Assembly (NCBI GenBank): GCA_937903155.1
Contig: CALCZU010000030.1
Coordinates: 12,869-76,868, forward strand
Reading direction: 5' to 3'
Length of the DNA stretch: 64,000 nucleotides
DNA from: an uncultured Bdellovibrionales bacterium
GTDB taxonomy: Bacteria; Bdellovibrionota; FAC87; UBA2466
Below the pieces are notes generated by a model that saw only the letters and a list, made by a program, of their open reading frames with translations, did not search any database and was not told the DNA's origin. Below, one piece after another: positions 25,560-34,188 of the stretch; position 1 is the first letter of the stretch; each line of letters begins with the position of its first letter. A program made the position numbers and the translations under genes.

Positions 25560-26680
25560 TACTTAGAGTATCGCATAACGATCGTATGAGAATCAACGCT
25601 GACGCGTTGAAGTTTGAATCCAGCCCAAGTTGTCGTCTGAATGCGTTGCGCTAATTCATCGCTCGAAAGGGTGCTTAAAACTTTGAACTCAACCCCTGTG
25701 TTCTCAAGCATTTTCAATGACGGTTGATTTAAAAAATCCTGTCGCTGAAAATCCTTATCGATGAGCTTGTAGGTACGGTAGCCATCGATTCCGCCAATGC
25801 CCTCAATGCGAAGCGTAAAATCGTTACTAAAAAGTTTCCCCTCAGAAATTGTCTCTTCAACCCCTTCGTGTAACTGTGCAAGAAAAGGTGTCAGCGACTT
25901 TTTAGCTCTCTCTGCATTGGTCAATGCGGAGGCGGCGACTGCGAGATCCTCGCTTTTTACAACGGCAAGGCGCGCAGGAGCCAAACTATAAACGTATAAA
26001 TCGATTCGCGCGGTCGAACAATTCGCACACTGAGAAAGATGAGCCCAAACAACCGCATTAAACCGACCCGCACCGACTTCGTTCGAAAGGGTGCCAATCT
26101 CATCTTCCGAAGAAGAGGGAGCATTGAGTCCAAGTCTGCCTTCAAAAGGGACTAATTTTGAATTGAGCTTTTGAAAGTGGGTGGTCAGCTCTTTAAAAAC
26201 CAACTGAGCAACGGAGGAGTCTTTGATTTTTTCTGAAGTTTCTCTCGGTGCGCTTTGCATTGCACCTGCGAGCGACGAATAAATAAACACAGGGCGAATG
26301 CCTTCTTGGCCTTTTTCTTTCGTTTCGGAAACGCGAGCCCACTTTTTCAAAGCGTCGCTATCAAGATGTCCCGAAAGTTCCAACGTATTCGGAAGTGCCG
26401 GCACGCGGGTGACTTTATAATCCAAAACATATTTTTCACCGAACTCGGGAGTAACCGCTTTTTGAAAATTCTGATAACGAGCGCCTAAAAAATTCTGCAG
26501 CCATTCTGCGACCGCTTTTTGTTTAAGCTGGGCAATTAATTTTGTTTGAACTTCGGGATTGTCCAAGGTCTCGTCCGCCTTGCCGGGTGTAACTTCGGCA
26601 GCGCCTGATACCACGAAGGAATTTCCTTGGACGGCGAGAAGATTAAAACTCAAGATCAAAAGTAAGAAAAGGTGTTTCAT
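25559..26680 (-). CDS. Periplasmic FlgT-N-like partner protein
   Basis: A 373-residue protein with a signal peptide (HLFLLLILSFNLLAVQG). The N-terminal segment (QTKLIAQLKQKAVAEWLQNF followed by EKYVLDYKVTRVPALPN and LELSGHLDSDALKKW) follows the layout of FlgT N-terminal and similar modules that begin many CsgG-like assemblies. The middle (TSEKIKDSSVAQLVFKEL, NAVVWAHLSQC) has a CsgG-like mixed alpha/beta look, with a likely disulfide CANC. It is the first gene of a unit with the CsgG/FlgT-like lipoprotein and pgsA. No firm family name. Confidence 0.5.
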   Translation of the reverse strand: MKHLFLLLILSFNLLAVQGNSFVVSGAAEVTPGKADETLDNPEVQTKLIAQLKQKAVAEWLQNFLGARYQNFQKAVTPEFGEKYVLDYKVTRVPALPNTLELSGHLDSDALKKWARVSETKEKGQEGIRPVFIYSSLAGAMQSAPRETSEKIKDSSVAQLVFKELTTHFQKLNSKLVPFEGRLGLNAPSSSEDEIGTLSNEVGAGRFNAVVWAHLSQCANCSTARIDLYVYSLAPARLAVVKSEDLAVAASALTNAERAKKSLTPFLAQLHEGVEETISEGKLFSNDFTLRIEGIGGIDGYRTYKLIDKDFQRQDFLNQPSLKMLENTGVEFKVLSTLSSDELAQRIQTTTWAGFKLQRVSVDSHTIVMRYSK

Positions 26681-26845
26681 GGTATGAATCCTACTTCAAG
26701 ATTCCCTAAAATCAATCTTGAGTTCATTTTCGTCGTCAGTCCTGTCCTTTCTCTGCCTCTGTGCGTTGGCAGATTTTCTTGCCTCCCAGTTTTTTTAAAC
26801 CTATTCTCACACTCAACAACCTTGCTGCGGCATGAAAGGATAAAA

Positions 26846-27382
26846 ATGAAAATCATCTTTGTACTAGTCGGTGCGTTTGTCTTCATAACAAGTCATTTGT
26901 ATGCGGGAGATGTTCAGCTCTCCGCTCCTCTCAAGGGACAGAGACAAGAAAAAGACAAAATCATCACTGCGGATCCACAAAAGGATAAATGTTTGGTCCG
27001 ATTTCAGACGACTGAAAAAAACAAACGCAAAGGTTTGAGCATCGAGTTTTCATGGGTCGGCCACCGCGAGCACTCCTTTTTCCTTCACATTCGAGGAAAT
27101 GAAAGTCCTTTTGCTGCAAACTATTACGACGAATACCGAATCAAATCGTCTCTCGGGCCTGCAAGCGACGTCACTATCGACGCTGAGTTTGACGCTGATT
27201 TAAATGCGCTGGTTGTTCGCCAAGGAAAGTTTACAAATTTTCTCGTCACCGATTTTTCGTTCTTTTTGGATGAAACACGTCAACGCATTGTAAAAGTTTC
27301 CGCCACCGGTCTCAGTGTAAATATGCAGGATGGGTACGAATGTAAAATTGACGCCGATGTAAACGAAATCTTGAAACCTTGA
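26846..27382 (+). CDS. Secreted hypothetical protein
   Basis: About 178 residues from the ATG at 26846, which is preceded by AAAGGA and opens with a signal peptide (KIIFVLVGAFVFITSHLYAG). The long upstream open frame from 26672 is not needed and overlaps the divergent gene's start. The mature part is beta-rich and acidic (GLSIEFSWVGHREHSFFLHI, SDVTIDAEFDADLNALVV) with two Cys (about 50 and 168), perhaps a disulfide. No family recognised. Five bases separate its stop from the end of dnaE, which is convergent. Confidence 0.6.
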   Translation: MKIIFVLVGAFVFITSHLYAGDVQLSAPLKGQRQEKDKIITADPQKDKCLVRFQTTEKNKRKGLSIEFSWVGHREHSFFLHIRGNESPFAANYYDEYRIKSSLGPASDVTIDAEFDADLNALVVRQGKFTNFLVTDFSFFLDETRQRIVKVSATGLSVNMQDGYECKIDADVNEILKP

Positions 27383-27386
27383 AGGA

Positions 27387-30300
27387 CTATCTAAAATCGA
27401 TCTTCAGTTCATTTTCTGGATAGAGTTGTTTCAATTCGGCGATTTTATTGCGGTTGAGCGGAATCAGTTCCTTTGCTCTCAGTACCGTACTCGTCAGTGG
27501 GCTATTGAGATGCAAAAACACGGGGCTTCCAGCTTTATCGTTAGAAGTTCCGAAGAACCTTTTTAAAATTTCGAGTTTTCCGGAATCCGCCGATTTATTG
27601 AGCGGAAAGTGAACATGGATTTCGCGCGCCATGGCTTCGTAAGCATGTCTTAAAGGGAGAATTTTCGAATTCGATTTTTTCGATAGGATTAATTTTGGCG
27701 TTTTGTCGGTCACTTCTACCGTCGCTTTGATCCACAGAGGCTCTCCTGATTTTAACGTCGCTTCGTTTTCAATATAGATATCCGAAAAAGCCACGACTTC
27801 GACAGTCCCTGTTCTATCTTCTAAGTTCACAAACGCCATGCGATCGCCGCGTTTGGTGATAATTTCGCGCAAAGTAGAAACTTCGGCACCGATGAGAACT
27901 TCTTTTCCACTCGAGATGCGCGCAAGATTATCAATCGTCGATGTCGTGTAACGATAGAGCTCGTCTTCAAAATCGTCTAGAGGATGGCCCGTGACGTAAA
28001 AACCAATCGTGTCCTTTTCGTATTTTAATTCGAGCAAGCGCGGCCAAGCTTCTTCGAGTTCGTATTCAATTTTTCGTTGGCTGAAAGTTGAATCAGCATC
28101 GCCGAATAAATCGGAGAAAGACGGTTGGTTGTCATCCAAAGTTTTCTGAACACTCGATCCCATTTCCAAGGCCGCGTCTATGGTTTTAAAAATACTCGCG
28201 CGGTTGACTCCAAAACTGTCAAATGCGCCAGCTTTGGTGAGGGCTTCGACGACCCGCTTATTCGTCGTGCGCGTGCTGACTCGAGTGCAGAGATCAAAGA
28301 GATCTTTGAAAGGCCCGCCTTTTTTTCTGGCTTCTAAAATCGAATCGATGGCGACTTGGCCGACGCCTTTGATAGCGCCCAGTCCGAAACGGATTTTTTG
28401 GTCCGGAAGCACTGTAAAATCAGTTTCACTCTCATTGATATCCGGTTGCAGAACTTGGATTTTGTGGCGTTTGGCATCGGCGATGTATTTTGTGATGTTG
28501 TCACTGTCATCGCGTTCGGAAGAGAGCAGAGCCGCGTAGAATTCCACCGGATAATGCGCTTTGAGATAAGCCGTTTGACAAGTAATAACCGAATAGGCCG
28601 CCGCATGGGATTTGTTAAATCCGTACTCCGCGAATTTCGCCATCAAATCAAAAAGTGCCTCGGCTTTTTTCGCGTCGTGATTATTTTTTGCCGCGCCATC
28701 GAGGAAGATCTGCTTTTGCTTGGCCATTTCTTCGGGTTTTTTCTTTCCCATGGCTCGGCGGAGAAGGTCGGCACCTCCAGCGGTGTAGCTTGCAAGCGAC
28801 ATCGCGATTTGCTGAACCTGTTCTTGGTAAACCATAATACCGTAGGTCTCTTGCAAGATAGGTCTCAACTCTTCAAATTCGTAAACGACTTGGATGTTTC
28901 CATGTTTTCGGCCGATAAATTCATCGAGCATTACCATCGGACCGGGTCGATAGAGAGAAATAATCGCGATAATATCTGCAAAGCGATCGGGTTTCGCTTT
29001 TTTGAGCAGATCCTGCATCCCCGAGCTTTCGAGCTGGAACACTCCAAACGTGTCGCCCTTCGAAAGCATCTCGTAAGTTTTTTTGTCGTTTAAAGGAATT
29101 TTATAAACGGTAAAATCTAAATCGGGATAAAGTCCCCGAATGAGTCGCTCGGCACTGGCTAAGAACGTTAAGTTTTTTAAACCTAAGAAGTCGAATTTAA
29201 TCAGCCCAATCCGATCGGCATTGCCCATATCGAATTGGATGACCATTTCATTATTTTTTCCTTTAAATAAAGGAACATGCTCGACCATCGGTCGGTTAGA
29301 AATCACAAGCCCCGCGGCGTGAATGGAAGCGTGGCGTCCCAAGCCTTCTAAGGCGCGACAGACTTGAAAAAGTTGCGCCATCTTGGGGTCCGTCTCGGTC
29401 AGTTGTCGTAAGCGGACCTCTTGTTCAAAAGCTTCTTCTAATGAAATGTTAATCGTTTCCGGAACGAGTTTCGCGATGCGATCAATATCGCTATTTACCA
29501 TTCCGAACACGCGTCCGACGTCTCGGATCACACCACGCGCTTGCAGTTTACCGAAGGTAATAATCTGCGCGACGCAGTCGGTGCCGTACTTATTCACGAC
29601 GTAAGAGATAATCTGATCGCGCTTTTGTTTACAAAAGTCGACGTCAAAGTCGGGAAGTGAGATACGTTCGGGGTTTAGAAAACGTTCGAATAAAAGTCCA
29701 TGTTCGAGCGGATCGAGATCCGTAATTTTTAAACACCAAGCGATGAGACTTCCGGCTCCGGACCCTCGACCGGGTCCAACAGGGATGTCGTGATCTTTCG
29801 CGTGATTAATGAAATCCGCCACGATCAAGAAGTAACCCGTAAACCCCATGTTATTGATCACTTTGAGTTCGCGTTCGAGACGGTCGTTATATTTTTTGTG
29901 TTCTTCAGGCGTTAACGCTAAGTAACCTGCTTCGCCGAATTTTTCTTTCAGTCGGTACTCAAGTCCTGCAATCGATTGCTCTTCGATAAATTCAACCTGA
30001 GTTTTTCCACCCGGAGGCTCGAACTTAGGATAGTAATAAATTTTCTTTCCCTGATCGTCGTCAAATTTAAAATCATAGTTACACTGCGACGCGATTTCCA
30101 TCGTGTTAGCGATGGCTTCGGGGCAATAAGAAAAATCTTCTTCCATCACGGCTTGCGGTTTGAAATAGAATTCATCTGATCGGATGCTCGAACCCGAAGT
30201 GTCTTCCATTACGTTGCCGGATTGAATCGACATCAAGACTTCGTGTGAGAAAACATCTTCTCTTTTCAAGTAATGAACGTCCGCCGTCGCCACGAGCTTA

Positions 30301-30923
30301 ATATCCAAATCTTTTGCAAGCTCTTGCAGGCGTTGGTTGATCATCATCTGCTGTGGGACGCCGTTATTTTGAATTTCGAGATAAAACCGCTCGCCAAAAA
30401 TTTTCTTGTAATCGAGCGCTGCCGCTCTGGCTCGATCCATATCGCCTAGCATGCACAAGTTTGGGATTTCGCCTTTCATGCATGCGGATGTGGCAATGAG
30501 CCCTTCGGAGTACTGATTCAAAATTTCTTTATCGATTCGAGGTTTATAATAAAATCCTTCCAGATAACCCAATGAAACGAGTTTACTAAGATTGCGATAA
30601 CCGATTTCGTTTTGCACAAGCAAAATCAAATGGCTTAATCCGGATTTTGAAGGTAAGTAAGGCGCGAGTTCGTCGTCTCCGCTTCCCGTATTTTTCATGA
30701 GACGCGATGCGGGCGCCATGTACATTTCACATCCCAGGATCGGTTTGATCCCGTATTGCTTCCCCTTCATGTAAAAATCGAGGACCCCGAACATATTGCC
30801 GTGATCGGTTAAGGCAACGGCTTGCATCTTGTCTTCGGCGGCAGCTTTAAAAAGATCGTCGAAGCGAATAGTCGAATCGAGCAGGCTGAACTGCGAGTGT
30901 AAATGAAGATGAGTAAATGCCAC
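27387..30923 (-). CDS. dnaE: DNA polymerase III alpha subunit
   Basis: The replicative polymerase catalytic subunit, 1178 residues, DnaE1 type. Order: PHP domain (FTHLHLHSQFSLLDSTIRFD, ALTDHGNMFGVLDFY), palm with catalytic aspartates in LPDFDVDFCKQKRD, fingers (GLGRHASIHAAGLVIS, FGVFQLESSGMQDLLKKA, YRPGPM, GIMVYQEQVQQIAMSLASYT, KSHAAAYSVITCQTAYLKAH), a helix-hairpin-helix region (GLGAIKGVGQVAIDSI) and an OB fold (VLIGAEVSTLREIITKRGDR). The PHP metal residues look kept. The ATG at 30923 directly begins the PHP domain. Apparently monocistronic; the RCC1 operon reads toward the other side on the same strand upstream. Confidence 0.98.
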   Translation of the reverse strand: MAFTHLHLHSQFSLLDSTIRFDDLFKAAAEDKMQAVALTDHGNMFGVLDFYMKGKQYGIKPILGCEMYMAPASRLMKNTGSGDDELAPYLPSKSGLSHLILLVQNEIGYRNLSKLVSLGYLEGFYYKPRIDKEILNQYSEGLIATSACMKGEIPNLCMLGDMDRARAAALDYKKIFGERFYLEIQNNGVPQQMMINQRLQELAKDLDIKLVATADVHYLKREDVFSHEVLMSIQSGNVMEDTSGSSIRSDEFYFKPQAVMEEDFSYCPEAIANTMEIASQCNYDFKFDDDQGKKIYYYPKFEPPGGKTQVEFIEEQSIAGLEYRLKEKFGEAGYLALTPEEHKKYNDRLERELKVINNMGFTGYFLIVADFINHAKDHDIPVGPGRGSGAGSLIAWCLKITDLDPLEHGLLFERFLNPERISLPDFDVDFCKQKRDQIISYVVNKYGTDCVAQIITFGKLQARGVIRDVGRVFGMVNSDIDRIAKLVPETINISLEEAFEQEVRLRQLTETDPKMAQLFQVCRALEGLGRHASIHAAGLVISNRPMVEHVPLFKGKNNEMVIQFDMGNADRIGLIKFDFLGLKNLTFLASAERLIRGLYPDLDFTVYKIPLNDKKTYEMLSKGDTFGVFQLESSGMQDLLKKAKPDRFADIIAIISLYRPGPMVMLDEFIGRKHGNIQVVYEFEELRPILQETYGIMVYQEQVQQIAMSLASYTAGGADLLRRAMGKKKPEEMAKQKQIFLDGAAKNNHDAKKAEALFDLMAKFAEYGFNKSHAAAYSVITCQTAYLKAHYPVEFYAALLSSERDDSDNITKYIADAKRHKIQVLQPDINESETDFTVLPDQKIRFGLGAIKGVGQVAIDSILEARKKGGPFKDLFDLCTRVSTRTTNKRVVEALTKAGAFDSFGVNRASIFKTIDAALEMGSSVQKTLDDNQPSFSDLFGDADSTFSQRKIEYELEEAWPRLLELKYEKDTIGFYVTGHPLDDFEDELYRYTTSTIDNLARISSGKEVLIGAEVSTLREIITKRGDRMAFVNLEDRTGTVEVVAFSDIYIENEATLKSGEPLWIKATVEVTDKTPKLILSKKSNSKILPLRHAYEAMAREIHVHFPLNKSADSGKLEILKRFFGTSNDKAGSPVFLHLNSPLTSTVLRAKELIPLNRNKIAELKQLYPENELKIDFR

Positions 30924-30990
30924 GGTTATCTTACTCTTACTTCGAGGCCATTGGCTTGTCGATTGGCGAGTGTGACGCGATGAGTCTGTT

Positions 30991-32517
30991 TTAGAGTTTA
31001 TCTTTCAGGTATTGCTTAATTTTTTCTAAGGTTGCCCCAAATCCAGCAGTGCGTGGCTCGTTCGAAATAACTTCGATGAGTTTGAGATGGCTTTCAAGAG
31101 TGTTTAAAAGTGTTTTCGCTGTTTTGAGATTGTATCCTTTGCTCTTTGCTTGAACCTCGATTTCTCCTAACTCCGCAATGAGTTTTTCGGCATCTTTTCG
31201 AGGCGTTTCATTGAGTAGGAATTGCGCGCCGCTTTGAGCCGCCAGCCGGGAGCTCACAAGTGAGATCTGAACAATGCCCGCGAAAAGGTCGACATCGTGG
31301 ATATTTTCTAAAATGAGGAACTTCCTCGACTCAACCATTCTCGCTTTTAGGTTATCGACGACTTTCTTTTTTAGATAGGGTGTTTCTGTCGTTTCGATGA
31401 GCGGCGAGACCATCTCGAGGACAAAATATCTTGCGACATACGCGCGATATCCTACTGAGATTGGCTGTGAAGAATCAATTTGAAATTGGTTTAAGAGGGA
31501 GGAGAGTCCTTCCACGTAATTTGCTTTGTAAGCGTAGAGTTTCGTCGCCAGTTTTTTAAAATCTTTTTCTAAAGACGGGAGGTCGAAAAACAAAGGGACT
31601 CCGTTTTTGGGCTCTTTTACCTCGTTGGGAATATCTAATTGACCTAAATCCGCTTCTCCCCAACAGACCGGAACGCCTTCGTCAGAAATTGCGCACGTGT
31701 GGTTTCTGCCGGAGGCAATTTGATTCACTTTTCCTACCAGGGTTTCGGGAACCGAGCACTGTCCCTTGCCGTCGTATCCCCAGCAAGTGACGTCCCCTTT
31801 TTCTGAGAGGGCACAGGTGTGATCATCGCCCGACGAAACATGGGTGATTTTGGACAAACCAGAAGGAACCGTTCTTTGGTAATTACTATCTTTTCCCCAA
31901 CATTTCACAATTCCTTCTTCAGAGACTGCGCAGGTGTGTTGACCTCCCGCTGAAATCTGTTTTGCTTTAAAAGATGTGGGAGGATTAGTTTGGTTAAAAC
32001 CGTTGTATCCCCAGCAAGTTACCTGACCCTCTTGCGAAAGCGCACAGTTATGATCTCCGCCCGACGAGATTTGTTTAATTTTCGCGAGAGTCGGGGGAAC
32101 ATTCGTCTGAGATTCGTTATTCAGTCCCCAACAAAAGACCTGGCCTGCTTCAGAAAGAGCGCAGGTGTGATAATTGCCAAGGGAAATCTGCCGGATCTTG
32201 GGCAAACGGGAGGGAACTGTACTTTGCCCGCTGCCATTAGCTCCCCAACAATGAACTTCTCCCTCGGACAGTGCACAACTGTGAAAATTGCCCAAAGAAA
32301 CCTGTTGAACTTTGGTTAAATGGGAAGGAACCGTACTTTGTTTGTCCGTATTGTATCCCCAGCAAGAAAGTTTACCTGTTTCCGAAAGTGCGCAAGTGTG
32401 TTTGCCACCCGCAATGACTGCTCGTTCATTTTTCTGGGCATTCTCAATCGTAGCGGTGTCCCATCCCAGTCCTATCGTTGCGAATGAAATACAAATGGTT
32501 AAAAGTATAGTTTTCAT
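30991..32517 (-). CDS. Secreted RCC1-type propeller protein with shared C-terminal domain (paralogue 1)
   Basis: A 508-residue protein with a signal peptide (ILLTICISFATIGLG). Seven tandem repeats of about 38 residues follow, each with a His-x-Cys-Ala-x-Ser...Cys-Trp-Gly core (for example HTCALSETGKLSCWGYN), matching RCC1/alpha-tubulin-suppressor-type blades; seven fits one closed propeller. The paired Cys of each blade could form a disulfide in the periplasm. A helical C-terminal domain (about 300-508) with YKANYVEGLSSL, RYFVLEM, ETTETPYLKKKV and RTAGFGATLEKIKQYL is shared with three neighbours. Last gene of the operon, three bases after the previous stop. Role unknown; propellers usually bind partners. 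Confidence 0.75.
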   Translation of the reverse strand: MKTILLTICISFATIGLGWDTATIENAQKNERAVIAGGKHTCALSETGKLSCWGYNTDKQSTVPSHLTKVQQVSLGNFHSCALSEGEVHCWGANGSGQSTVPSRLPKIRQISLGNYHTCALSEAGQVFCWGLNNESQTNVPPTLAKIKQISSGGDHNCALSQEGQVTCWGYNGFNQTNPPTSFKAKQISAGGQHTCAVSEEGIVKCWGKDSNYQRTVPSGLSKITHVSSGDDHTCALSEKGDVTCWGYDGKGQCSVPETLVGKVNQIASGRNHTCAISDEGVPVCWGEADLGQLDIPNEVKEPKNGVPLFFDLPSLEKDFKKLATKLYAYKANYVEGLSSLLNQFQIDSSQPISVGYRAYVARYFVLEMVSPLIETTETPYLKKKVVDNLKARMVESRKFLILENIHDVDLFAGIVQISLVSSRLAAQSGAQFLLNETPRKDAEKLIAELGEIEVQAKSKGYNLKTAKTLLNTLESHLKLIEVISNEPRTAGFGATLEKIKQYLKDKL

Positions 32518-32520
32518 TTT

Positions 32521-34188
32521 TTAAATCTTTCCTTTTAGATATTGGCGGATTTTTTCTAAGGTAGCGCCGAATCCTGCTGTGCGAGGTTCTGTCGTGATGA
32601 TTTCGATGAGCTTCTGATTTTTTTCAAGGAGACTGAATAACTCTTTCGATTGAGCGACGAGGTTGCCTTGTAACTTTATCTGAGTTTCGAGTGCCCCAAG
32701 GTCAGAGAAAAAATTTTGTGCGAGCTTCTGGCTGTTTTCGTCAACAAGGAAGGAGACGCTATTTTGCATGGCGAGTCGGCATACGGTGATCGACGTTTTA
32801 AAAATAGAAGCGGTTAAATCAGCTTCGTGAACATTTTCTAACGTCAGAAGTTTTTTTGACTCATTCAAAGAAGTTCGTAAGTTTTTGATGGCCTTCTTTT
32901 TGATAAAAGGCGTTTCGGTCGTCTCGAGAAGCGGCTCTAGCATTTCAAGAATAAAATACCTTGTGGCGTAAGCACGGTAACCTGCAGCCAAAGGTTTGGA
33001 AGGGTCCAAAATAAACTGGCTAGTGAGTGTACTCAGCCCTTTGATGTAGTTCGATTTATAGCTATAAAGTCTGGTTGAGAGTTTTTTGAGATCTTTTTCG
33101 AGTGACTCGAGTCGAAAAACAATCTCAGGCCCTTGGGAGAGGTCTTCGATTTCTTTTGGTATCGTCGTGATGCCATGATGTTTGGAACCCCAGCAGGTAA
33201 GCTCTTCTTCTTTTATGGAGACTGCGCACGTGTACCCCTCGCCTAAAAAGATCCTCTTCGTTTTTTTGAGTTGGGGAGGAACGGCTGTTTGTCCTTTATC
33301 GTTTTCTCCCCAGCAGTCGACGTCCCCTTCTTCAGAAAGCGCGCACGTATGGTAGTAGCTTGACTCAATTTGCCGAGTTTTGTTTAGGCTTAAGGGAACT
33401 TTTGTTTGGCCTCGTTCGCCATGCCCCCAACAGGATACTGAACCTTCTTGTGAAAGAGCACAGGTATGGAGCGCACCTAAGATGATTTGTTTTGCTTTTG
33501 GCAAGTCCGGTGAGACGGAAGTCTGTAAAACATTCCATCCCCAGCATTCCACTTTTCCGTCGTCGGAGAGAATACAGGCGTGTCTTCCTCCCAAGACAAT
33601 CTCTTTAGCTTTGAGCAAGCTCTCTGGTACTCTATCAATCCAGAATTCAGGATTGCCTTTTTGATCCGTCATTCCGCCCCACCCCCAACAAAAAACTGAG
33701 CCTTCTTCTGTCACAGCACAAGTTCTTTCATCGCGTATTACAATGTTTTTTGTTCTGGGTAAGTTTTTGGGGACTGCCGTCTGTTTCAGATCGTTTTTTC
33801 CCCAGCAAGACACAATTCCTTTCTCGGATAAGGCGCACGAGTGATGATTTCCGGCAGCGATTTGTTTCGATTTCGCTAGATTTGGGGGGGCCGCTGTTTG
33901 AAGATACTCGTTGTCGCCCCAACACGTAACGACTCCTTCCTCGGAAAGCGAACAAATATGATCTGAGCCCAGTGCAATCTGCACAGAAGGGTCTAAACGA
34001 GAGGGTGTTGAGCTGGCTCCCCAGCAATGGACTCCTCCGAATTTAGAAAGGGCGCAAGCGTGGCGTGCTCCGGCGGCGACTGCGATGCCACTGTCTTGTG
34101 CTTCATTGATAGTGACGTTTGCCTGGCCAAAACCAATGGATGCAAAAATGCTAAAAATGAAAATCAGTTTGAACCCGTTTCTTTTCAT
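32521..34188 (-). CDS. Secreted RCC1-type propeller protein with shared C-terminal domain (paralogue 2)
   Basis: A 555-residue protein with a signal peptide (LIFIFSIFASIGFGQANV). It has eight Cys-paired RCC1-type repeats (for example HSCALSEKGIVSCWGKN, HTCALSQEGSVSCWGHG), one more than its neighbours; the fourth blade is longer (SVFCWGWGGMTDQKGNPEFW). The C-terminal domain (about 345-555) carries YKSNYIKGLSTL, RYFILEM, ETTETPFIKKKAIKNL and RTAGFGATLEKIRQYL. Its start overlaps the upstream stop by four bases (ATGA). Variable surface residues between near-identical blades suggest different ligands for each paralogue; this is inference. Confidence 0.75.
   Translation of the reverse strand: MKRNGFKLIFIFSIFASIGFGQANVTINEAQDSGIAVAAGARHACALSKFGGVHCWGASSTPSRLDPSVQIALGSDHICSLSEEGVVTCWGDNEYLQTAAPPNLAKSKQIAAGNHHSCALSEKGIVSCWGKNDLKQTAVPKNLPRTKNIVIRDERTCAVTEEGSVFCWGWGGMTDQKGNPEFWIDRVPESLLKAKEIVLGGRHACILSDDGKVECWGWNVLQTSVSPDLPKAKQIILGALHTCALSQEGSVSCWGHGERGQTKVPLSLNKTRQIESSYYHTCALSEEGDVDCWGENDKGQTAVPPQLKKTKRIFLGEGYTCAVSIKEEELTCWGSKHHGITTIPKEIEDLSQGPEIVFRLESLEKDLKKLSTRLYSYKSNYIKGLSTLTSQFILDPSKPLAAGYRAYATRYFILEMLEPLLETTETPFIKKKAIKNLRTSLNESKKLLTLENVHEADLTASIFKTSITVCRLAMQNSVSFLVDENSQKLAQNFFSDLGALETQIKLQGNLVAQSKELFSLLEKNQKLIEIITTEPRTAGFGATLEKIRQYLKGKI

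Noticed and set aside
26672..26845. N-terminal extension of the secreted gene at 26846
   Set aside because: It overlaps the start of the divergent gene, and the internal ATG has both a ribosome site and a signal peptide.
28356..29093. 245-codon open frame on the plus strand
   Set aside because: It lies wholly opposite dnaE, has no ribosome site and reads as an antisense shadow of a highly conserved gene.
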